From the NCBI GenBank assembly GCA_020638175.1, contig JACKJA010000002.1, positions 1,984,001 through 2,048,000 on the forward strand: DNA of 64,000 nt, read 5' to 3'. A program made the position numbers and the translations under genes. Shown here in pieces: positions 8,391-16,934 of the stretch; positions within the stretch are counted from its first letter, which is position 1; the number at the start of each line of letters is the position of its first letter. The stretch is from Rhodospirillales bacterium. Lineage in GTDB: Bacteria > Pseudomonadota > Alphaproteobacteria > Micavibrionales > Micavibrionaceae. The notes beneath the pieces were generated by a model, which was not told the origin of the DNA, made no database searches, and saw only the letters and a program-made list of their open reading frames with translations.

Positions 8391-9755
8391 ATGAAACACC
8401 TGTTCTCTTTGTTGACGATCCTGCTGCTGTCTGCGTGTGTCTCTAACCAGAACCCGTGGGATCGTAACGTCCATACGACCACCGCCCAGAGCGCGCCAAG
8501 TTCGCTGTCCGCGGAAACGATTGCCCACTCACAGCCGCCGCAGCCTGTTGGCACCGAACAGGAAGCCATGTCATCCCGCTATGAAATCCCGAATGAAGGC
8601 GGCCTGCCGCCAACCATGCAGACCGCCGCCGGTTACCCCCCTGTTGACCGCGCCCCGGTTATGGCCCCCGTCAAGGTCGGGCTGTTGCTGCCCCTGAGCG
8701 GTCAGCACGCCGATCTGGGTGAAGCTTTGCTTCAGGCCGCGCAACTGGCACTGTTCGACATCGGCTTCAACTCCATGGAACTGATTACCCGCGACACCAA
8801 AGGCACATCGTCCGGCGCGCAGGAAGCCGCCGCCTCGGCCATTAATGCTGGCGCCCAGATCATCCTGGGGCCGTTATTCGCCGATTCTGTCCGGGCCGTA
8901 AAGCCGGTTGCCGGACGCTATAATATCAACGTCGTCGCTTTTTCCACCGACTGGACACTGGCGGGCGGCAATACCTATATCATGGGCTTTTTGCCCTTTG
9001 CCCAGGTCCAGCGCGTCGCGGAATACGCCTATAGAAACGGCTACCGCCATATCGGCATTCTGGCCCCGAGCGATAATTACGGCAACGCCGTGATCGCCGC
9101 TTATAACTCCATGGCCTATCGCCGGAACCTGCCGCCGGCCAGCATCGCGCGCTATACCGCAAACAGTAGCGACATATCAAACATCGTGCGGACATTCTCC
9201 AACTATGATGCCCGGGAAGCCGCCAAAACAGAAGACATGGCCCAAAGCCCGATCACCCCGCCTTTCGACGCCATCTTGTTAGCAACCGGCGGGGAACAGG
9301 CGCGCTCCGTCGCAGGCATGCTCAGCTATTACGACCTGGGACCGAACGCCGTCAAACGTCTGGGAACGGGTCTGTGGGACGATAACGCCCTTGCCACCGA
9401 CCCGGCCTTGAAAAACGGATGGTTTGCCGCCCCATCGCCCAGCGCCCGCGCTGAGTTTGAACGGCATTACAGCGATACATATGGTCTGGTGCCGCCCCGG
9501 CTGGCATCTCTGGCCTATGACGCCACGGCGCTCGCCGCCGTGCTGGCCCGCAACAGTCAATCCGCTTACGGGCGGCCATCATTCAGCCACACTGATCTGA
9601 CCAATCCTAACGGTTTTGCCGGGATAGACGGGATTTTCAGGTTCCGTCCCGACGGCCTGGTTGAACGGGGATTAGCCGTCCTGGAGTTCAAAAACGGGAT
9701 GATAAAAGAAATCGATCCGGCGCCGCGCACCTTCCAGAGCGTAGCCGGACGATAA
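8391..9755 (+). CDS. lpoA: Penicillin-binding protein activator, LpoA-like lipoprotein
   Basis: The signal peptide MKHLFSLLTILLLSAC ends in a lipobox, so this is an outer-membrane lipoprotein of 454 residues. The C-terminal 380 residues have the type I periplasmic-binding fold of LpoA (KVGLLLPLSGQHADLG, DTKGTSSGAQEAA, FGPLF-like GPLFADSV, LAPSDNYGNAV). LpoA activates PBP1A in gammaproteobacteria. The N-terminal TPR domain of E. coli LpoA is missing and replaced by a short low-complexity linker, as in other alphaproteobacteria. The frame could start at 8328 but the lipoprotein signal fixes 8391. Confidence 0.88.
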   Translation: MKHLFSLLTILLLSACVSNQNPWDRNVHTTTAQSAPSSLSAETIAHSQPPQPVGTEQEAMSSRYEIPNEGGLPPTMQTAAGYPPVDRAPVMAPVKVGLLLPLSGQHADLGEALLQAAQLALFDIGFNSMELITRDTKGTSSGAQEAAASAINAGAQIILGPLFADSVRAVKPVAGRYNINVVAFSTDWTLAGGNTYIMGFLPFAQVQRVAEYAYRNGYRHIGILAPSDNYGNAVIAAYNSMAYRRNLPPASIARYTANSSDISNIVRTFSNYDAREAAKTEDMAQSPITPPFDAILLATGGEQARSVAGMLSYYDLGPNAVKRLGTGLWDDNALATDPALKNGWFAAPSPSARAEFERHYSDTYGLVPPRLASLAYDATALAAVLARNSQSAYGRPSFSHTDLTNPNGFAGIDGIFRFRPDGLVERGLAVLEFKNGMIKEIDPAPRTFQSVAGR

Positions 9756-9778
9756 CAAATATTCTTTAAAAGGTTGGC

Positions 9779-10780
9779 TTATAAAAGCTTGCCCGTCTGA
9801 GGTGACGCCGACGTTGAAAGAAAAGCGTCCTGCGGCTTGATATCTTCAAAGCGGACAGTGGTCGGCTTTTCATCGGCCTGCTCCAGACGTTTTTGCATCG
9901 CTTCGAAAATCTTTTGCGGAATATTGATATCGCAGGCCTTTTCCAGTCCTTTAAAACCGGGGAACGTGTTCGCTTCACAAATCGTATAGCCCCCATCGGT
10001 AAACAACAGGTCAATCCCGGCCACCTGAATATTCAGGACATCCGCCGTTTTAACCGCCAGAGCGCGGGCTTCTTCATCGGGAATAAATTCCAAGACAGAT
10101 CCGCCCATACTGAAATTGGCTTTAAACCCGCCGTCCTTGGCCCGGCGCTCCATAGAAGCGACAACTTCGCCATCAACAACGAACAGGCGTAAATCCCGCC
10201 CTTTACTGTTGGCTATAAACTTCTGGAAGATAATCTGGATATTCGGATTGGTTTCCCCGATCAAGTCCATCAGATCCTTGAACGCATCCGCATTGTCAAT
10301 CAGGAACACGCCGCTGCCGTTACAGCCCAGCAGAGTTTTTACCACCACCGGGAAACCAATCGTACGCTCGATCAAATCGAGGTCCACCGGAAATTTCGCC
10401 AGCATCGTCGTCGGGGTTGGCAACGCGCTTTCCGCCAAAATCTGGTGCGTGTGAAGCTTATCCGCCACCGTTTCAATCGTCGCGGCATTGTTAAAGATGT
10501 TCACACCCAGCCGCTCGAGCTGCCGGACGATCGCCAGCGGGAAATAACCGCGGTTGTTGTGATCCATATAGGGGAACACGAAATCGGGCAGCGACACAGG
10601 ATTGCCGTCAATCAGGATAGAATCGCGATCATCCTCATCCACCAGAAGATCGAACTGAGAGGGTTTGAACACCTTCAGGTCAATCCCCAGTTTCGGGGCT
10701 TCCGTCATGAAGCGGCGCACTTCATAGGCCAGATCAGCCATCGATTCGATATCGTCGCCGTAAATTAACCAAACTTCCAT
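9779..10780 (-). CDS. RimK-type ATP-grasp ligase
   Basis: 333 residues with the RimK/LysX-type ATP-grasp layout: an N-terminal pre-ATP-grasp domain (1-110), then TVADKLHTHQIL, PVVVKTLLGCNGSGVFL, IFQKFIANSKGRDLRLFVVDG and the metal-binding EANTFPGFKGLEKA near residue 270. These enzymes join an amino acid to a peptide or protein carboxylate with ATP. In many alphaproteobacteria the position after lpoA-rsmI-yraN is taken by gshB; here the sequence fits RimK better than GshB, so the substrate is open. It is convergent with lpoA. Confidence 0.85.
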   Translation of the reverse strand: MEVWLIYGDDIESMADLAYEVRRFMTEAPKLGIDLKVFKPSQFDLLVDEDDRDSILIDGNPVSLPDFVFPYMDHNNRGYFPLAIVRQLERLGVNIFNNAATIETVADKLHTHQILAESALPTPTTMLAKFPVDLDLIERTIGFPVVVKTLLGCNGSGVFLIDNADAFKDLMDLIGETNPNIQIIFQKFIANSKGRDLRLFVVDGEVVASMERRAKDGGFKANFSMGGSVLEFIPDEEARALAVKTADVLNIQVAGIDLLFTDGGYTICEANTFPGFKGLEKACDINIPQKIFEAMQKRLEQADEKPTTVRFEDIKPQDAFLSTSASPQTGKLL

Positions 10781-11107
10781 AAGCTAGCGTTTGCCACCTC
10801 TTGTTACCGAGCGTTTCGCGGCTTGTTCCGCGTTATTGGTTTTTCTCTATTTTTCGCTCTTGCAAAACTATATCAGAAAACAGTCATACACCAAGTTGCC
10901 AATTTTTCCAAATTTCGCTGTTTTTCAGCACTTCCAGCCTATTATCATAACACAAGGCCTTTAACATTTACTAAAGCGTCCTTTATTTAGCACATCAGGA
11001 ACCAAAATTAAAATTTTTTAGAAAAGCCTCTTGATTTCGTCCGCAGGGATCACTATAACGACACGCATCGTATGAAAATAACCGCTTTTTGAAAAGGAGC
11101 TTTCACC
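10781..11107. other. Intergenic region between RimK-type ligase and tetR
   Basis: Divergent gene starts flank this 327-base AT-rich stretch. It contains a good sigma70-type promoter for tetR at 11031-11059 and a ribosome site AAAGGAGC near 11094. I see no open frame, tRNA or strong hairpin. Confidence 0.7.
11031..11059 (+). promoter_or_regulatory. Predicted promoter of tetR
   Basis: TTGATT at 11031-11036 and TATAAC at 11054-11059 are separated by exactly 17 bases and lie about 50 bases before the ATG of the TetR gene. The match is by eye only. Confidence 0.5.
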
Positions 11108-11737
11108 ATGACGGCGGAAATGGCTATGGATGTGTCTGCAGACAATAACGAAACCGACGAGAACACCGGTAAAGCCGGCCGTCCCCGCTCCGAGAAAGCC
11201 CGCAAGAAAATCCTGGACGCTACGCGCCGGTTGCTGACACACATGAGCATGGATGAATTGTCGATCGAGGCCATCGCCAAAAAAGCCAAGGTCGGGAAAA
11301 CCACGATTTACCGCTGGTGGCCGAACAAGGCCGCCGTCGCCATGGAAGCCTTTCTGGAACAGCCGGGAATCATGAATGTCGTTCCCAAAACAGCAACGCC
11401 AGATGCGGCCATTATTCATCTTCTGGAAAGCCTGCTGCGTCAGCTTCGCGGTCAGAACGGCCGTATCATCGCCGGGATTATCGCTGAAAGCCAGTCGAAC
11501 GAAGAGATTCTCGACCTGCTGTACGAAGCGTTTTTGAAAGAGCGCGTGGAAATCCTCTACGAGAAAATCGAAGAAGGCAAAAAAACCGGACTGTTCAACA
11601 AGGATATCGATACAACCATCGCCATCGACATGATGATGGGGCCGTTGTTCCTGCGTGTTCTGAGTGGTGAGTCGGCAATCGATAATTTCTTCGCCGAAAA
11701 CTTCCCGCGGCAGGCAATGGTCGCTTTGAAAAACTAA
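11108..11737 (+). CDS. TetR/AcrR family transcriptional regulator
   Basis: 209 residues. A TetR N-terminal DNA-binding domain spans about 27-75 (GRPRSEKARKKILDATRRLL, then SIEAIAKKAKVGKTTIYRWWPNKAAV), followed by an all-helical ligand domain. AAAGGAGC precedes the start. It lies 51 bases upstream of the MscS gene on the same strand, so it may regulate it or be cotranscribed. The inducer is unknown. Confidence 0.93.
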   Translation: MTAEMAMDVSADNNETDENTGKAGRPRSEKARKKILDATRRLLTHMSMDELSIEAIAKKAKVGKTTIYRWWPNKAAVAMEAFLEQPGIMNVVPKTATPDAAIIHLLESLLRQLRGQNGRIIAGIIAESQSNEEILDLLYEAFLKERVEILYEKIEEGKKTGLFNKDIDTTIAIDMMMGPLFLRVLSGESAIDNFFAENFPRQAMVALKN

Positions 11738-11788
11738 GGGCGTATTTCCCCCTACCCTATATCGGGTTAATCGGTTATCGTTATTGTC

Positions 11789-13084
11789 ATGAATCAAACG
11801 ATTGACATGAACGCTCTGACGAAAACCGGTCTGGACTGGCTGCAGGATTACCTGCTCGACCCGGCCATAATGGTACAAAGCGGCATAATTTTATTGTCGT
11901 TGGCGATCGGTTTCTTTGCCCGCAAACTGCTGACGCCTTATTTGAATACCGCCATAGAAAAAACACCGTTTCATTGGCGCGGCAAAGCCATACTGAACAA
12001 TCTGGCCAAGCTGGTCTTGCAAATTGTCGCCTTGCTGGTTTTGCTGATTGCCACATCCGTCGCTAGCTCCAGCATCGCCGGCAATATGGACGTCAGCTTT
12101 GCCCAGGCGATTATGGCCCTTTTGGTCGCATGGATCGCCATCCGCATCGTCGTGCAATTCATCAAAAATCCGTTATCCCGCAACATGATCGCCCTGACGA
12201 TCTGGATTTTGGCCGCCTTGGAAATTCTGGGCATTCTCGACCAGACATTAGCCGCCCTCGACACGCTGGGCATGAATATCGGCGAATTCCGCTTATCGGC
12301 CCTGACCGTTATCAAAGGTCTGATTGCCGTCTTTGTTCTGGTCTACGGCGCGATTTTGCTCTCCGGCATGGCGGAGCGCCGGATCAATCGGATCACAGGC
12401 TTGACAGTATCCTCACGCGTTCTGATCGGCAAAATCATCCGCATCACCCTGATTGGCGTGGCCTTGCTAATCGCCATCACGGCGGCTGGCGTCGACCTGT
12501 CTTTGTTTGCCGTCTTTGGCGGCGCGGTCGGTCTGGGGGTCGGCTTCGGCCTGCAGAAAGTCATATCCAACCTGTTTTCCGGCATGTTGCTGTTAATGGA
12601 TAAATCCATTAAACCCGGCGACATTCTGGAACTGCAGGGCGGCATTTTTGGCTGGGTCGAACATATGGGCGCCCGCTACACCGAAATCGTCACCCGCGAC
12701 AATAAATCGTTTCTGATACCGAACGAAGACTTCATCACCCAACAGGTCGTTAACTGGTCGCACGGCAATACGCTGGTACGGATCGAAGTCAGCTTCGGCG
12801 TGTCCTATGAACACAACCCCCATGAAGTCAAAGACCTGGCTGAGGAAGCCGCCAAAACGCCGGAACGCGTTGTAGCAGACCCGGCGCCAGTCTGTCACCT
12901 GGTTGAATTTGGCGAAAGCAGCCTGAATTTCAAGCTGCGTTTCTGGATCAAGGATGCCGAAAAAGGTGTCACCAATATGCGCGGCGCTGTGATGCTCGCC
13001 CTGTGGGACACATTTCAGGAACACGGCATCAAGATACCGTTCCCGCAACGGGTCGTACATTTACAGGAATCGGCAATTTCATAA
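11789..13084 (+). CDS. Small-conductance mechanosensitive channel, MscS family
   Basis: 431 residues with several N-terminal membrane helices, the pore-lining helix and hinge (DLSLFAVFGGAVGLGVGFGLQKVISN), and the cytosolic beta domain starting KPGDILELQGGIFGWVEHMGARYTEI. MscS channels release solutes on hypo-osmotic shock. Extra helices before the core make it longer than E. coli MscS (286). The ATG at 11789 has no clear ribosome site; an in-frame ATG at 11807 is an alternative. Confidence 0.93.
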   Translation: MNQTIDMNALTKTGLDWLQDYLLDPAIMVQSGIILLSLAIGFFARKLLTPYLNTAIEKTPFHWRGKAILNNLAKLVLQIVALLVLLIATSVASSSIAGNMDVSFAQAIMALLVAWIAIRIVVQFIKNPLSRNMIALTIWILAALEILGILDQTLAALDTLGMNIGEFRLSALTVIKGLIAVFVLVYGAILLSGMAERRINRITGLTVSSRVLIGKIIRITLIGVALLIAITAAGVDLSLFAVFGGAVGLGVGFGLQKVISNLFSGMLLLMDKSIKPGDILELQGGIFGWVEHMGARYTEIVTRDNKSFLIPNEDFITQQVVNWSHGNTLVRIEVSFGVSYEHNPHEVKDLAEEAAKTPERVVADPAPVCHLVEFGESSLNFKLRFWIKDAEKGVTNMRGAVMLALWDTFQEHGIKIPFPQRVVHLQESAIS

Positions 13085-13247
13085 ATATCCCAAAATATGG
13101 ATATGCGACTCCCCCTAAAGCACATAACTCCTGAAAACGGCCCAATGATGCTTATACCGGTTGTGTACAAATAGCCCCCAAATTTTTTGCAGATTGGCTA
13201 CCATTTTAGTTGCCAGTTCTGCACCTTCAGTGCTATGCATAAAAATC

Positions 13248-13679
13248 ATGGCTGAAATGCGATTTAGTAATGGACAAGAGAACTTACAGTCACCGTTTAC
13301 GGTGGCTGTCATTGGTTTTGACCGAAATCTGGTTGCCGCCGCGAAAATGCTTGAAGAAAGCGATCCCAGAATACGCATCGAAATGATGAATGACCGCCTA
13401 TCCTCATCAGACATACTGGAAACACTTGATGATTTGATTGAAACCGGATGCGAGCATATTGCCCGGCTATCGCCACCCGATAAGGTTTTCCTGAACGGAA
13501 TAGAGCCCGGCAGTAAACCGCTTCATATAGCTTTCAGCAGATCATCCGACATCGAAGCCGACGTTATCATCGGCAGTAATTTGCCGCCGGGCACCCCGAC
13601 CGATGACAGGATCATCCGCTTTGTCGAGGGAACACCCCCTCGGCAAATCGCAGATACAGCCTTGCACTTTAAAGGTTAG
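13248..13679 (+). CDS. Hypothetical cytosolic protein
   Basis: About 143 residues from the ATG at 13248 (an upstream ATG at 13161 would add 29 residues). The core FTVAVIGFDRNLVAAAKMLEESDPRIRIEM looks like a Rossmann-type strand-helix start, but no family is recognised. There is no signal peptide or membrane segment. Convergent with ahpD, 3 bases between stops. Confidence 0.55.
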   Translation: MAEMRFSNGQENLQSPFTVAVIGFDRNLVAAAKMLEESDPRIRIEMMNDRLSSSDILETLDDLIETGCEHIARLSPPDKVFLNGIEPGSKPLHIAFSRSSDIEADVIIGSNLPPGTPTDDRIIRFVEGTPPRQIADTALHFKG

Positions 13680-13682
13680 TTA

Positions 13683-14213
13683 TCAGACCAGTGCCGTTTC
13701 CCCCGCCAGAACGACAGACACGGAATGCATCACAGCCGCAATCCGCGCCGCCGTCCAGATATGTTCCTTTTCCATCGTGCCGTGACGTAACTTTTTGTCA
13801 TGAACATCGACGCAATACTTACAGCTATTGATGATTGAAACTGCCAGCGACCACAGCTCGAAATCGTGTTTGTCGACACCGGGATCGGCGATGATATTCA
13901 TCTGCAACCCTGATTGCATGCCGCGATATTCATCGTCACGCACCATGCCGTAAAACCGGTAGTAAGTATTATTCTGGGCCATAATCGCATGCGCTGCCTT
14001 GGCGCCCTTGATATCCGCCGGTGACAAATGCGCCCGGCATTCTTCCTCGATTTCGCGGATCACAACCGGATTACGTGCCGCCAGCGCCGTCGCCAGCAAC
14101 GTACCGTAGAGCTGCGCCGGTGTCAGAGTATCTTCCTCAACAATCCGGGACAGGTTGGTTTTCACGTCCTCCGCATAATCGGGAAGCGCGTCTATCAGAT
14201 TTTTTAATGCCAT
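13683..14213 (-). CDS. ahpD: Alkylhydroperoxidase AhpD
   Basis: 176 residues with the AhpD-fold active site: C131 and C134 in SCKYCVDVH and H138. AhpD reduces peroxiredoxin AhpC, with its own Cys pair acting as a thioredoxin-like donor. The ATG at 14213 has GGAGGAAATAGAGAA upstream, so the longer frame to 14267 is not used. It lies directly downstream of ahpC; a hairpin sits between them. Confidence 0.93.
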   Translation of the reverse strand: MALKNLIDALPDYAEDVKTNLSRIVEEDTLTPAQLYGTLLATALAARNPVVIREIEEECRAHLSPADIKGAKAAHAIMAQNNTYYRFYGMVRDDEYRGMQSGLQMNIIADPGVDKHDFELWSLAVSIINSCKYCVDVHDKKLRHGTMEKEHIWTAARIAAVMHSVSVVLAGETALV

Positions 14214-14241
14214 TTCTCTATTTCCTCCGTAGCACAATAAA

Positions 14242-14275
14242 AAAGGACGGTGCCCTTTTCGGTACACCGTCCTTT
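14242..14275 (-). terminator. Rho-independent terminator after ahpC
   Basis: An 11-base-pair stem (14242-14252 with 14265-14275) and 12-base loop. On the minus strand it is followed by a run of six T. It lies between the ahpC stop and the ahpD ribosome site, so ahpD would be reached by read-through or its own promoter. Confidence 0.75.
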
Positions 14276-14300
14276 CTTGTTCGTCAATCGGCTTGCTTTA

Positions 14301-14888
14301 TTATGCCGCCTTGTTAATTTTCTCGGCTTCGGCATGCGGGTCGATCGTCGCCCCGCCCAGCGGACGCGCACAGGGCGCCAGTTCGCCGGATTGCGCCGCA
14401 TCCAAAATCCGCAGTGTTTCTTCCGGGTTCCGGCCAACATTCAGGCCATTAACGGAAACGTGCTGGATGATATTATCCGGATCAACAATAAACGTCGCCC
14501 GCAGACACACGCCGGCTTCGTAATCACGAACGCCCAGCCCGTCAATCAGAGAACCGTTGGTATCGGCAAACGCCCACTGGTTCAGCTGCCGCAGACCCGG
14601 GTGTTCGCGGCGCCATGCCAGTTTGCAAAATTCGTTGTCAGAGCTGCCGCCCAGAACCACGCAGTTGCGTTTTTCAAATTCCGGCGCCAGATTGGCAAAT
14701 TCAATGATTTCCGTCGGGCAAACGAACGTAAAGTCCTTCGGGTAGAAGAAGAAAACCTTCCACTTACCGGCAAAGCTGTCTTGCGTAATTGTTTCAAATG
14801 CGGACTCGCCGCCTTCCTCGTGGGCCATAAATCCGGGCTTAACCCCGGTAATTTCAAATTCGGGCATCAAATCGCCAACACCAAGCAT
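14301..14888 (-). CDS. ahpC: Peroxiredoxin AhpC (typical 2-Cys type)
   Basis: Reduces hydrogen and organic peroxides in the cytosol. The peroxidatic Cys is C57 in FTFVCPTEI and the resolving Cys is C173 in GELAPCARP. At 195 residues it is the normal length for the AhpC/Prx1 form that pairs with AhpD. AGGAGAAAA lies upstream of the ATG at 14888. Confidence 0.95.
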   Translation of the reverse strand: MLGVGDLMPEFEITGVKPGFMAHEEGGESAFETITQDSFAGKWKVFFFYPKDFTFVCPTEIIEFANLAPEFEKRNCVVLGGSSDNEFCKLAWRREHPGLRQLNQWAFADTNGSLIDGLGVRDYEAGVCLRATFIVDPDNIIQHVSVNGLNVGRNPEETLRILDAAQSGELAPCARPLGGATIDPHAEAEKINKAA

Positions 14889-14977
14889 ATTTTTCTCCTT
14901 CTTGTGTCTTTCAAAATATCAGTAAAAACCTCATGTAGCGCTACCATGCAGGGTTTCAAGGCTTTTTCCAAGCTTTT

Positions 14978-15472
14978 TTATTCTTTTCCGGTGGTATCCG
15001 GCACCGGTTGATCGGAGCGCATTTTACGCTGCTGGTGACGATGTCCGCCCGGACGTCCGAAATCGGCCAGATGCCGCCCAAGCTTCTTTCGCTCCTCCAC
15101 CGGCAAATCCTTGGCCAACTCACGCACAGTACCGGCAAAACCGCGCATCATTTCGCCTTTCACGGCAATCAGATCCTCCACCGCGCGATCATAGGCCTCC
15201 GGATCAAACTTTTCAGCCGCCATAACATCCATCAAGGCTTTGCGGCTGTCTTGTCCCTTTTTAATGTGCGTTTTAATTTCATCATGACGCTCCCGGAACG
15301 TCCGGGCCATCAAATGCCGGGTCTCCGGGGTTAAATCTTCCTTGAAAGCCGGATCGTGCCCCGGCATACGCCCGGCCATTTTCAGGGCAAAACTGCCGAC
15401 CGCCCCAACAAGCAGCAAGTTCAGCACCACTGATAGAGTAAAAATGATTTTGAATGTCCGGCTCATATCCAT
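14978..15472 (-). CDS. Periplasmic heavy-metal sensor / CpxP-like protein
   Basis: 164 residues: a short cytosolic start, one membrane helix (about 8-28) and a long helical periplasmic part (TFRERHDEIKTHIKKGQDSRKALMDVM, LPVEERKKLGRHL) typical of the metal-resistance CpxP/ZraP superfamily. These proteins sense or buffer envelope stress. It overlaps the end of the upstream anti-sigma candidate by 10 bases and belongs to the sigma-factor operon. The His/Arg-rich tail is notable. Confidence 0.72.
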   Translation of the reverse strand: MDMSRTFKIIFTLSVVLNLLLVGAVGSFALKMAGRMPGHDPAFKEDLTPETRHLMARTFRERHDEIKTHIKKGQDSRKALMDVMAAEKFDPEAYDRAVEDLIAVKGEMMRGFAGTVRELAKDLPVEERKKLGRHLADFGRPGGHRHQQRKMRSDQPVPDTTGKE

Positions 15473-15756
15473 TCCTCATTTATATACAGAAAACTGCCCC
15501 AGTCTTCCTGTGTTAACCAGTAAAATCCCTCGGCTTCCCACCCCAGCGCCAGCCCGGCAACAAGAACAAGGGCCGTCGCAAACGCCACAGCCGGACGTGG
15601 CAACGCAAACATATCGGCCAGCTCCTCCCACCATGACGGTTGCTTCCGGGCCACGGCCTGAGCAATGATCCGCCCTGCCAGTCCCGGCGAGGCCATCACA
15701 GGCACACGCCTTTGCATCAAGATCGTATCCAGATTGTCGTTATTTTGTTCGTTCAT
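15463..15756 (-). CDS. Short single-span membrane protein, anti-sigma candidate
   Basis: 97 residues with one membrane helix near 54-75 (PAVAFATALVLVAGLALGW). It lies 1 base after the ECF sigma gene and overlaps the CpxP-like gene. Short membrane proteins in this place are usually anti-sigma factors; no zinc-finger HxxxCxxC motif is seen, so the role is inferred from position alone. Confidence 0.6.
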   Translation of the reverse strand: MNEQNNDNLDTILMQRRVPVMASPGLAGRIIAQAVARKQPSWWEELADMFALPRPAVAFATALVLVAGLALGWEAEGFYWLTQEDWGSFLYINEEWI

Positions 15757-15757
15757 T

Positions 15758-16330
15758 TCAAACCTCCCTTAAGCCTTGCCGGATCAACCGGTCTTTTATC
15801 CCGGCCTTGGCCCGCATCAATAGCGATTCCAGCGCCTTGATCTTGACCCCCATAATATCGGCCGCTTCCTTGTTGCTCAGCCCCTCGTAAAAACAAAGGT
15901 TAAGAGCTGTTTTCTGTTTATCCGGCAGATCCTGAATGGCGCGTTCCAGATATTCTTGCCGTTCGTCCGCCTCCATATTTTCATCCTGCCCAGCCCGGTC
16001 ATCCGCCACATAATCGAAGTGATCCACCCCAACCGTTTTTTTATTACGCCGCAACCGGTCAATACTGATATTCGTCACCACCCGGTAGAACCACGTCACG
16101 AACTTCGCGTTTTTGCGCGGATTATACAGCGCCGGATTTTGCCATAGCTTCAAAAACGCTTCCTGCACAATATCTTCCGCCTCCTGATTGTTGGCCGTCA
16201 TCCGCCAGGCCAATCCGTAAAACCGGTCAGTATGACGGTTAACGAGTATAGAGAAAGCCCGATGGTCCTGCTGTTTAATCAGGGCCACCAGGCTCTCGTC
16301 ATCGTACTGATCCAAGGCCCGACCGGCCAT
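15758..16330 (-). CDS. ECF-type RNA polymerase sigma factor
   Basis: 190 residues with sigma region 2 (EDIVQEAFLKLWQNP, FVTWFYRVVTNISIDRLRR) and region 4 (LPDKQKTALNLCFYEGLSNKEAADIMG). It directs transcription of a small regulon in response to an envelope signal. It is the second gene of a block that runs EF-hand protein, sigma, anti-sigma candidate, CpxP-like protein, all on the minus strand. Confidence 0.93.
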   Translation of the reverse strand: MAGRALDQYDDESLVALIKQQDHRAFSILVNRHTDRFYGLAWRMTANNQEAEDIVQEAFLKLWQNPALYNPRKNAKFVTWFYRVVTNISIDRLRRNKKTVGVDHFDYVADDRAGQDENMEADERQEYLERAIQDLPDKQKTALNLCFYEGLSNKEAADIMGVKIKALESLLMRAKAGIKDRLIRQGLREV

Positions 16331-16365
16331 GCGTCATACCGTCTTTAGTTATAAAACGCGGCGCC

Positions 16366-16782
16366 TTATTCGTCGTCATCATCACCCATGCGCTCTTCAC
16401 GACGTTCTTGCCGCTCTTCACGCCACTGCTCACGGTCCTCATCGCTCATATTCTGGCGCTTTTCTTTCCATTCTTCGCGTTTTTCAATCATCTTTTCTTT
16501 ACGCATTTCGTGGCCTTCGCGCAATTCCTGACGGCTCAGTTCGCCGTTACCGTCGGTATCCATTTTACCAAATTGCTTTTCATGGGCATTCATGAATTCC
16601 GATTTGCTGAGTTCGCCATTACCGTCAGAGTCCATGGTTGCAAAAAATCCACCTTGCTGACCGCCGCCGGCACCGGCACCCGGACCTTGTCCGCCACCCT
16701 GACCACCACCTTTACCGGCCATAGCCGGGGATGCGGCCATAGCCATAGCAACCAAACCACTCAATAAAACTGTCTTTTTCAT
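16366..16782 (-). CDS. Exported EF-hand calcium-binding protein
   Basis: 138 residues. A signal peptide ends at AMAG, then a Gly/Gln-rich linker, two EF-hand loops (DSDGNGELSKSEF and DTDGNGELSRQEL), and a strongly charged Glu/Arg helix ending in Asp repeats. Each loop has the D-x-D-x-D/N-G pattern that binds calcium. AGAGGAG lies upstream of the ATG. It lies upstream of the ECF sigma gene (35 bases), so calcium or metal sensing in the periplasm is a reasonable guess. Confidence 0.85.
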   Translation of the reverse strand: MKKTVLLSGLVAMAMAASPAMAGKGGGQGGGQGPGAGAGGGQQGGFFATMDSDGNGELSKSEFMNAHEKQFGKMDTDGNGELSRQELREGHEMRKEKMIEKREEWKEKRQNMSDEDREQWREERQERREERMGDDDDE

Positions 16783-16934
16783 TTTTTAGAACTCCTCTAA
16801 TATCATGCTTTAAGATCATTGTTACTGGTTATACGGAACGAACCGGCCATACCCTTCGAAAAAAATCGGGGGACCTTCCGTACCGCTCATGACAACAGAT
16901 AATATCCGGCGGACAAATAGCAACCGTCAGAAAA

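Noticed and set aside
11018..11878. Minus-strand 286-codon frame over the tetR gene
   Set aside because: Antisense to a clear TetR gene with a promoter and ribosome site; the peptide is unlike any protein.
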